Of a DNA stretch of 10,335 nucleotides, positions 5,578 to 10,335 are shown piece after piece (the stretch's first letter is position 1; each line of letters begins with the position of its first letter). The DNA lies in the NCBI GenBank assembly GCA_043820655.1, contig JBDRDO010000021.1, forward strand, positions 1-10,335, given 5' to 3'. The stretch comes from JAZDEL01 sp043820655 (GTDB lineage: Archaea > Iainarchaeota > Iainarchaeia > Iainarchaeales > JAZDEL01). The position numbers and the translations under genes were made by a program. A model generated the notes under the pieces. That model was not told the DNA's origin and made no database searches. It was given only the letters and a program-made list of their open reading frames with translations.

Positions 5578-6054
5578 TTGCCCGCGGAATGGCTTGAAAA
5601 AGAGATTAAAACTTACAAAAAGATGCGCTCGCCGCTTATCCCCCTGTTGCACGAACTGCGCAGGCGCGAGGGCGTGCTTTCAAAGGAAAACCTGATTTTC
5701 ATTTCCCGCGGGCTTGATGTTCCATTGAGCCACATTTATGAGGCAGCCACATTTTACACGGAATTTAATTTGAATCCGAAAGGGAAAAATGTCCTGCGCG
5801 TTTGCACGGGAACAAGCTGCAGTGTAAAGGGCGGCAGCATTAACCTGCGCCTGATTGAGAAGGCGCTCGGAATAAAGCCGGGTGAAACAACAAAGGACAA
5901 AAAATTCACGCTTGAGACAGTGAACTGCTTCGGTGCGTGCAGCATGGCGCCTGTTGCGGAAATAAACGGAACACTATACACAAATCTTTCCACCGACAAA
6001 CTGAACAAACTCCTTGCAAAACTGGGGGCGGGGTCTAAGGGGGTGAAAAAATGA
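5578..6054 (+). CDS. hydC: HydC: NuoE-like [2Fe-2S] subunit of the NAD-linked [FeFe] hydrogenase
   Basis: Protein of 158 residues from TTG 5578 (164 if TTG 5560 is used). The N-terminal helical part contains LLHELRRREGVLSKENL and IYEAATFYTEFNL, the NuoE signature. The thioredoxin-like ferredoxin domain follows with C76-TGTS-C81 and C117-FGA-C121, the four ligands of one [2Fe-2S] cluster. It is the electron-transfer subunit joining the flavin subunit in HydABC complexes and in complex I. Length matches NuoE/HydC (about 155-165). It overlaps hydB by 4 nt (ATGA). Neighbouring hydB and hydA, and the absence of other complex I genes, assign it to the hydrogenase rather than to a respiratory complex. 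Confidence 0.95.
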   Translation: MPAEWLEKEIKTYKKMRSPLIPLLHELRRREGVLSKENLIFISRGLDVPLSHIYEAATFYTEFNLNPKGKNVLRVCTGTSCSVKGGSINLRLIEKALGIKPGETTKDKKFTLETVNCFGACSMAPVAEINGTLYTNLSTDKLNKLLAKLGAGSKGVKK

Positions 6055-7826
6055 AGCCTGCCTTGCGGAAGCCTGCTGTTTCAATCGGAATGGCAAGCTG
6101 TGCGGTTTCCTCAGGCGCTGCGGAGGTTTTTGCGGAGTTTGAAAAGGCGGGAATTAATCCGAAGAAGGTGGGCTGCCTCGGCCTTTGCTATGCCGAGCCC
6201 ATTGTGGAGGCAAAATTCGGGGCGGGCGAAACCCTGATTTTTTCAAATGTAACTCCCGAGGATGCGAAGAAAATTGCAAGGGGGGAAATTCCAAAAAACA
6301 AAATTTTTGCAAAAAGGAAAGACGGGAAAATCGCGAAAGAAATTGACTCGGGTTATTTTGATGATTTGCCCTATTTCGCGGGGCAGGAGCGCAGGCTTAC
6401 CTGGCGCTGCGGGCTGATTAATCCTGATGATATAAATGATTACATTTCGCAGGGCGGGTTCAGGCCCCTGCGAAAGGCGCTGAAAATGAAGCCTGCACAG
6501 ATTGTGAAGGATGTTAAGGATTCCAAACTGCGCGGCCGCGGGGGTGCCGCATTCCCCACAGGCCTGAAATGGGAATTCCTGCGAAAAAATAAGGAAAAGG
6601 AAAGATATTTGATTTGCAACGCCGATGAAGGCGACCCTGGTGTTTTTTCAAACAGGATTTTGTTTGAATCGGATCCTTTTGCCGTGATTGAGGGGATGAT
6701 AATCACGGGCTACGCGCTTGAGGCAGTGAAGGGCTTTATTTACATCCGCGCGGAATATCGGTCATCCATTGCACATCTTGAACATGCGCTTGCCGAAGCA
6801 CGGAAGAAAAACTTCCTCGGCAATAAAATCCTCGGCTCCAAATTTTCATTTGACATTGAAATCCGCGAGGGTGCGGGGGCATATGTATGCGGGGAGGAAA
6901 CCGCGCTCACGCGCAGCATTGAGGGTTTTGCGGGGCGCCCGGTTCCACGCCCGCCTTTTCCGACTGAAAAGGGGCTGTGGGGCAAGCCAACAGTGATTCA
7001 GAATGTTGAGACACTTGCGAACATTCCGTATATAGTTCAGAATGGCTCGGAATGGTTCAGGGAAAAGGGGGTTTCACACTGCCCCGGCACGAAAATATTT
7101 TCAATCAGCGGTGACATTGAAAGGACAGGGTATATTGAGGTTCCGCTCGGAATTACACTTGGGGAAGTGGTAAACTTGCTCGGCGTGGGGGGGCATGAAT
7201 TAAAGGCAGTGCACCTTGGCGGGCCGAGCGGCGGCTGCCTGCCCGCTGAGTTAAAAAACACGCGCATGGACTACGATTCATTGTGCAATGTCGGGGCGAG
7301 CGTAAGTTCGGGAAGCGTTTTGTTCCTCGGCAGAAAAAGAAATATAGTTGAATTCGCGCGCAAGTATGTTGCGTTCTTTGTTTCCGAATCCTGCGGCAAA
7401 TGCGTTCCGTGCAGGGAAGGCACAATGCGCCTGCTTGAAACATTGGACAGGGTGCTTGGCAATAAAGGCACGCTTTCGGATTTGCGGGAAATGGATGAAT
7501 TAAGCGCAAGCATGAAGGACTCCGCGCTCTGCGGGCTGGGGCAGGCAGCCCCCAACGCACTGCAAAGCACGCTCAGGTATTTCAAGGACGAATATCTGGA
7601 GCACATAAAGGGCATGCCCTCTGCTGAAAGCGAAAATTCGCAGTTCATAATTAACAAAGACACCTGCAAGGGCTGTGATACCTGCACGCACGTCTGCCCC
7701 ACGGACGCAATTTCGGGCGGGAAGGGCGAAATCCATGAAATTATTCAGGACAGGTGCATATGGTGCGGCAGGTGCGCCGAGGCATGCCCCTACCATGCAA
7801 TACATCTGGAGAGTGTGAAAAAATGA
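6051..7826 (+). CDS. hydB: HydB: NuoF-like FMN/NAD(H)-binding subunit with C-terminal diferredoxin
   Basis: Protein of 591 residues. An N-terminal thioredoxin-like ferredoxin domain (1-75) has C17, C42 and C46. The NuoF core follows, with FMN/NADH sites RGRGGAAFPTGLKW near 160, NADEGDPGVFSNR near 190 and GAGAYVCGEETAL near 275, then GGPSGG near 388. The [4Fe-4S] site is C448-GK-C451-VP-C454 plus C494. The C-terminal domain carries two [4Fe-4S] clusters, C539/C542/C545/C549 and C569/C572/C575/C579. This four-part layout is that of HydB in trimeric [FeFe] hydrogenases, where FMN exchanges electrons with NAD(H) and, in bifurcating enzymes, splits or merges them with ferredoxin. All core motifs are intact. 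ATG 6051 follows GGGGGTGA and overlaps hydC; the end overlaps hydA by ATGA. NADP specificity cannot be excluded. Confidence 0.97.
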   Translation: MKPALRKPAVSIGMASCAVSSGAAEVFAEFEKAGINPKKVGCLGLCYAEPIVEAKFGAGETLIFSNVTPEDAKKIARGEIPKNKIFAKRKDGKIAKEIDSGYFDDLPYFAGQERRLTWRCGLINPDDINDYISQGGFRPLRKALKMKPAQIVKDVKDSKLRGRGGAAFPTGLKWEFLRKNKEKERYLICNADEGDPGVFSNRILFESDPFAVIEGMIITGYALEAVKGFIYIRAEYRSSIAHLEHALAEARKKNFLGNKILGSKFSFDIEIREGAGAYVCGEETALTRSIEGFAGRPVPRPPFPTEKGLWGKPTVIQNVETLANIPYIVQNGSEWFREKGVSHCPGTKIFSISGDIERTGYIEVPLGITLGEVVNLLGVGGHELKAVHLGGPSGGCLPAELKNTRMDYDSLCNVGASVSSGSVLFLGRKRNIVEFARKYVAFFVSESCGKCVPCREGTMRLLETLDRVLGNKGTLSDLREMDELSASMKDSALCGLGQAAPNALQSTLRYFKDEYLEHIKGMPSAESENSQFIINKDTCKGCDTCTHVCPTDAISGGKGEIHEIIQDRCIWCGRCAEACPYHAIHLESVKK

Positions 7827-9574
7827 GTGCGGCAAAGAATGTAACTGCGGGTAAGGGCATAAAAATAAAAGTAAACGGCACAGAGGTTAAGACAAAGCAA
7901 ACAGTTTTGCTTGCCGCGCTGAAGGAAGTCGGTATTGAAGTTCCAACACTCTGCTATCATCCCGATCTGCCCGCGCTTTCAACATGCAGGCTCTGCCTTG
8001 TTGAGGTTAACGGCCAGGTGAAAACCTCATGCAACCAGCAGGTTTTTGCGGGAATGGAAATACGCACAAACACTGCGCGTGTTTTGCGCGAGCGAAAGAC
8101 AAACCTTGAGCTTATACTTGCAAACCATCCCTTTGAATGCGAGGACTGCGCAAGCAACGGGAGATGTGAACTGCAGAAACTTGCGGAACAGTTCGGCATC
8201 AGTGATTTCAAATATGCGGGGAAGAAGCGCTCCGCGGAAAGGGATGAAAGTTCTACAGCAATTCAGTTTGACCCGAAAAAGTGCATACTCTGCGAGCGCT
8301 GCACAAATGTCTGCGACAGGCAGAAGACAAGCATCCTTGCCCTGAAGAACCGCGGCTGGGAAACAATAGTTGCGCCTGTTGGCGGCGCGAAGATGAGCGA
8401 CACCCCTTGCGTTTATTGCGGGCGCTGTACACTGCACTGTCCGACAGGTGCATTTTTTGAGAAGGATGAGATTGATGAGGTTATTGCCGAGATTAATAAT
8501 CCGAATAAAAAAGTGGTTGTGCAGATTGCGCCCTCAATCCGCGTAACTCTTGGGGAGTATTTCGGAATGAAGCCGGGGGAAATAGCGACAAAGAAGATTT
8601 CCACTGCACTGAGGATGTGCGGGTTTGATGCCGTGCTTGACACTTCGTTGGGGGCGGACATGACGATTGTTGAGGAGGCGCACGAACTTGTTGAGCGCAT
8701 CAAAACCGGCAAAGCACTCCCCCAATTTACATCCTGCTGCCCTGCATGGGTTTACTATGTTGAATATTATCGCCCCGAACTTACACAGAACCTTTCAACA
8801 ACAAAAAGCCCGCACATAATGCTCGGTGCCGCGGTTAAAACCTATTATGCCGAGAAGACAAAAACCGACCCGAAAGACATTGTTGTTGTTTCAATAATGC
8901 CATGCACCGCAAAGAAGGCGGAATCCGCACGTGTTGAGCACAAAACAAACGGCATGAGGACGGTTGATTACGTATTAACAACTCGCGAAGCCGCGCGCAT
9001 GCTCAAACTGCTTGGCATTAACCTTGCGAAGGTAAAGGATGGAAACTTTGACAGCCCGCTTGAAACCACGACAGGCGCAGGGGAAATATTCGCATCAACA
9101 GGCGGGGTGATGGAAGCCGCATTAAGGACTGCTAACTTCTACATAACAGGGAAAGAATTGACAAAATCAAAATTAGATTTTAAGGAAGTCCGCGGCCTTG
9201 AGGGCGTTAAAAAGGCATGCGTAAAGATTGGCGGCAAAAAACTGAGCGTTGCCGTTGCCCACGGCCTTGAGAATGCCGAAAAGGCAATTGCGGAAATGAA
9301 AAAGAATCCCGGCTGTTTTGATTTCATTGAAATTATGTGCTGTCCGGGAGGCTGTATCGGAGGGGGCGGGCAGTCCGTGCCGCACAGCATGGAAAAAGTA
9401 AGGGCGCGCATGAAGGGCATTTACCTTGCGGATAAAAATGCGAAGTTAAGGGTAAGCCATGAAAACCCCTCTGTTAAGGCGCTCTATTCGGAATTCCTTG
9501 AAAAGCCGGGCTCAAAAAAGGCGCATGAACTGCTGCACACACATTATGTGAAACGGGATAAGTACGCACCCTAG
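7823..9574 (+). CDS. hydA: HydA: catalytic subunit of an [FeFe] hydrogenase (group A, likely A3)
   Basis: Protein of 583 residues that reduces protons or oxidises H2 in the cytoplasm. Domains in order: plant-type [2Fe-2S] ferredoxin with C44, C55, C58, C70; the His-ligated [4Fe-4S] site H102, C106, C109, C115; a diferredoxin with C154/C157/C160/C164 and C196/C199/C202/C206; then the H-cluster domain. H-cluster motifs are TSC305C306PAW (C305 the expected proton-relay Cys), MPC361TAKKAE, and EIMC506C507PGGC511IGGGGQ. The C-terminal small-subunit-like segment (SHENPSVKALYSEF to HELLHTHY) is fused. This equals the clostridial CpI (M3) layout; the extra C-terminal [2Fe-2S] domain of Thermotoga HydA is absent. 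ATG 7823 is chosen over upstream in-frame codons because it gives the ATGA overlap with hydB and an SD. Association with hydB and hydC indicates an NAD-linked, potentially bifurcating complex. The maturases HydEFG are not in the window. Confidence 0.98.
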   Translation: MSAAKNVTAGKGIKIKVNGTEVKTKQTVLLAALKEVGIEVPTLCYHPDLPALSTCRLCLVEVNGQVKTSCNQQVFAGMEIRTNTARVLRERKTNLELILANHPFECEDCASNGRCELQKLAEQFGISDFKYAGKKRSAERDESSTAIQFDPKKCILCERCTNVCDRQKTSILALKNRGWETIVAPVGGAKMSDTPCVYCGRCTLHCPTGAFFEKDEIDEVIAEINNPNKKVVVQIAPSIRVTLGEYFGMKPGEIATKKISTALRMCGFDAVLDTSLGADMTIVEEAHELVERIKTGKALPQFTSCCPAWVYYVEYYRPELTQNLSTTKSPHIMLGAAVKTYYAEKTKTDPKDIVVVSIMPCTAKKAESARVEHKTNGMRTVDYVLTTREAARMLKLLGINLAKVKDGNFDSPLETTTGAGEIFASTGGVMEAALRTANFYITGKELTKSKLDFKEVRGLEGVKKACVKIGGKKLSVAVAHGLENAEKAIAEMKKNPGCFDFIEIMCCPGGCIGGGGQSVPHSMEKVRARMKGIYLADKNAKLRVSHENPSVKALYSEFLEKPGSKKAHELLHTHYVKRDKYAP

Positions 9575-10335
9575 GCCAGCAATGAAACAATATAAGGCAG
9601 TGCAATCAGCGTGCCCAGCGTGCTTCCGAGGTTTGCGTACGCAACAACAAGCAGTATGCGCGTTACCTGATTCCTTGAGAAATCGCGGTATGAGTTCAGA
9701 TTGCGCAGCCCCTCAAAATCCTTAACTTTCGGATTGCGCACCTTTGCCTCCACTGCACCCGCAATCCAGCCCGCCGCTATCATCGGATGCAAAGAGGTGA
9801 ACGGCGCCGCGAGAAAGGCGGCAATGATTGTGAAGGGATGCCCGCGCGCGAGCAATACGCCAAGCGCGGAAAGTGTGCCATTTATCAAAAACCAAAGTAT
9901 GAACATGTCAAGGCTTGCCGCCGCGCCCTTTGTAAGCAATGCATATGCTATAATTGAAAAGAAAATCACGGGAACAAGGTATTTCATGTATTTCATTGCC
10001 CCGCCCTTCTTTGCGGGCAAAAGTTCAAGGTGCTGAACGCCGCGCGGCTTATCCAGATAGTGCATTATTCCCCCGATGTGCCCCGCCCCGACAACAGCAA
10101 CAACCTTCTGCCCCGGCGCGGCAAGGATTTTATTTGCGATGTACATATCCCTTTCATCAACAAGCACATGCTTTACATTCGGCATCTCGCGCGAAAGCTG
10201 CTGCATCAACTCGCTCATCATATCTTTCTTTTTTAGTTCCTCAATTTTGTCCGCTGTTAATTCATCCTTCGCATTGCCGAAGAAACCCGCGAAAATTGAA
10301 ATCAAAAGATTAAGCTTTTCGCGCAGGCCCATTGC
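9571..10335 (-). CDS. TraB/PrgY-family membrane protein, N-terminus beyond the window
   Basis: The visible 254 residues are the C-terminal two thirds of a TraB-family protein, usually about 390 residues long. Seen are the helical segment IEELKKKDMMSELMQQL, MPNVKHVLVDERDMYIANKIL (in the soluble domain), VVAVVGAGHIGGIM, and then four or five membrane segments including YLVPVIFFSIIAYALL, FILWFLINGTLSALGVLL, the FTSLHPMIAAGWIAGAVEAKV region and a final LLVVAYANLGSTLGTLIAL. The frame is open to the window edge, and MGLREKLNLL corresponds to an internal family position, so the true start lies outside. TraB/PrgY proteins are found across archaea, some bacteria and eukaryotes; PrgY limits pheromone activity in enterococci, and the archaeal role is unknown. 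The gene converges on hydA and their stop codons overlap. Confidence 0.9.
   Translation of the reverse strand, partial: AMGLREKLNLLISIFAGFFGNAKDELTADKIEELKKKDMMSELMQQLSREMPNVKHVLVDERDMYIANKILAAPGQKVVAVVGAGHIGGIMHYLDKPRGVQHLELLPAKKGGAMKYMKYLVPVIFFSIIAYALLTKGAAASLDMFILWFLINGTLSALGVLLARGHPFTIIAAFLAAPFTSLHPMIAAGWIAGAVEAKVRNPKVKDFEGLRNLNSYRDFSRNQVTRILLVVAYANLGSTLGTLIALPYIVSLLA

Noticed and set aside
7153..7560. Long minus-strand open frame opposite hydB
   Set aside because: Pro/Arg/Cys-rich composition without domain features, lying fully antisense to conserved NuoF motifs; a shadow frame. The same applies to the minus frames at 8027-8437, 4579-4941 and 3831-4259.
7754..7822. N-terminal extension of HydA in the same open frame
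   Set aside because: The extension overlaps the codons of the HydB ferredoxin domain and has no ferredoxin-like sequence; ATG 7823 gives a typical ATGA junction and N-terminus.
10330..10332. ATG as the true start of the TraB-family gene
   Set aside because: The frame stays open to the window edge and the family has another N-terminal domain before this point, so this Met is internal.
1..10335. CRISPR array, insertion sequence, tRNA or rRNA
   Set aside because: No regularly spaced repeats, transposase motifs, terminal inverted repeats, tRNA-like cloverleafs or rRNA signatures were found on reading both strands.

Overview
The window looks archaeal, most likely from a DPANN-type lineage (Diapherotrites, Micrarchaeota or a relative); the exact phylum cannot be read from it. 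Four transcription units have a TATA-like box at the archaeal distance from a start codon, and three of these starts lack a Shine-Dalgarno (SD) sequence, as expected for leaderless archaeal mRNAs. Internal operon genes do have SD sequences or ATGA overlaps. Gene content fits this view: a MetRS-beta-like tRNA-binding protein, a compact PHP phosphoesterase, a TraB-family membrane protein and short redox membrane proteins. Base composition appears even throughout and no insertion sequence, tRNA, rRNA or CRISPR array was seen.

Layout. (1) 1-1961, minus strand: a membrane-anchored thioredoxin-like protein (CSGC), a two-helix membrane protein with a cysteine-rich tail, and a SufS-type cysteine desulfurase that runs off the left edge. 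This is a thiol-redox and sulfur-mobilising block. (2) 1962-2209: a divergent intergenic region with TATA boxes, two palindromes over the promoter and start of the next gene, and repeated TCGGC motifs. (3) 2210-3722, plus strand: an overlapping pair, a tandem winged-helix regulator and an AbiEii-like nucleotidyltransferase, with the layout of a toxin-antitoxin or defence module. (4) 3907-4925, plus strand: a PHP-domain phosphoesterase and a small tRNA-binding protein. (5) 4983-9574, plus strand: a tight hydrogenase operon, with a polytopic membrane protein followed by HydC (NuoE-like), HydB (NuoF-like) and HydA ([FeFe] hydrogenase catalytic subunit). (6) 9571-10335, minus strand: the C-terminal part of a TraB/PrgY-family membrane protein whose stop codon overlaps that of hydA.

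How the genes work together. HydABC has every subunit and visible cofactor motif of the trimeric, NAD-linked, potentially electron-bifurcating [FeFe] hydrogenases (group A3 type). It would couple H2 production or uptake to NAD(H) plus ferredoxin in the cytoplasm. The first gene of this operon encodes a membrane protein that resembles small proteins found beside [FeFe] hydrogenases in anaerobic bacteria; its role is unknown. The cysteine desulfurase could supply sulfur for the many Fe-S clusters. No hydE, hydF or hydG maturase is present in the window.

The most interesting items are the complete trimeric [FeFe] hydrogenase with a membrane partner in an apparently archaeal genome, and the regulator-nucleotidyltransferase pair with its palindromic promoter.
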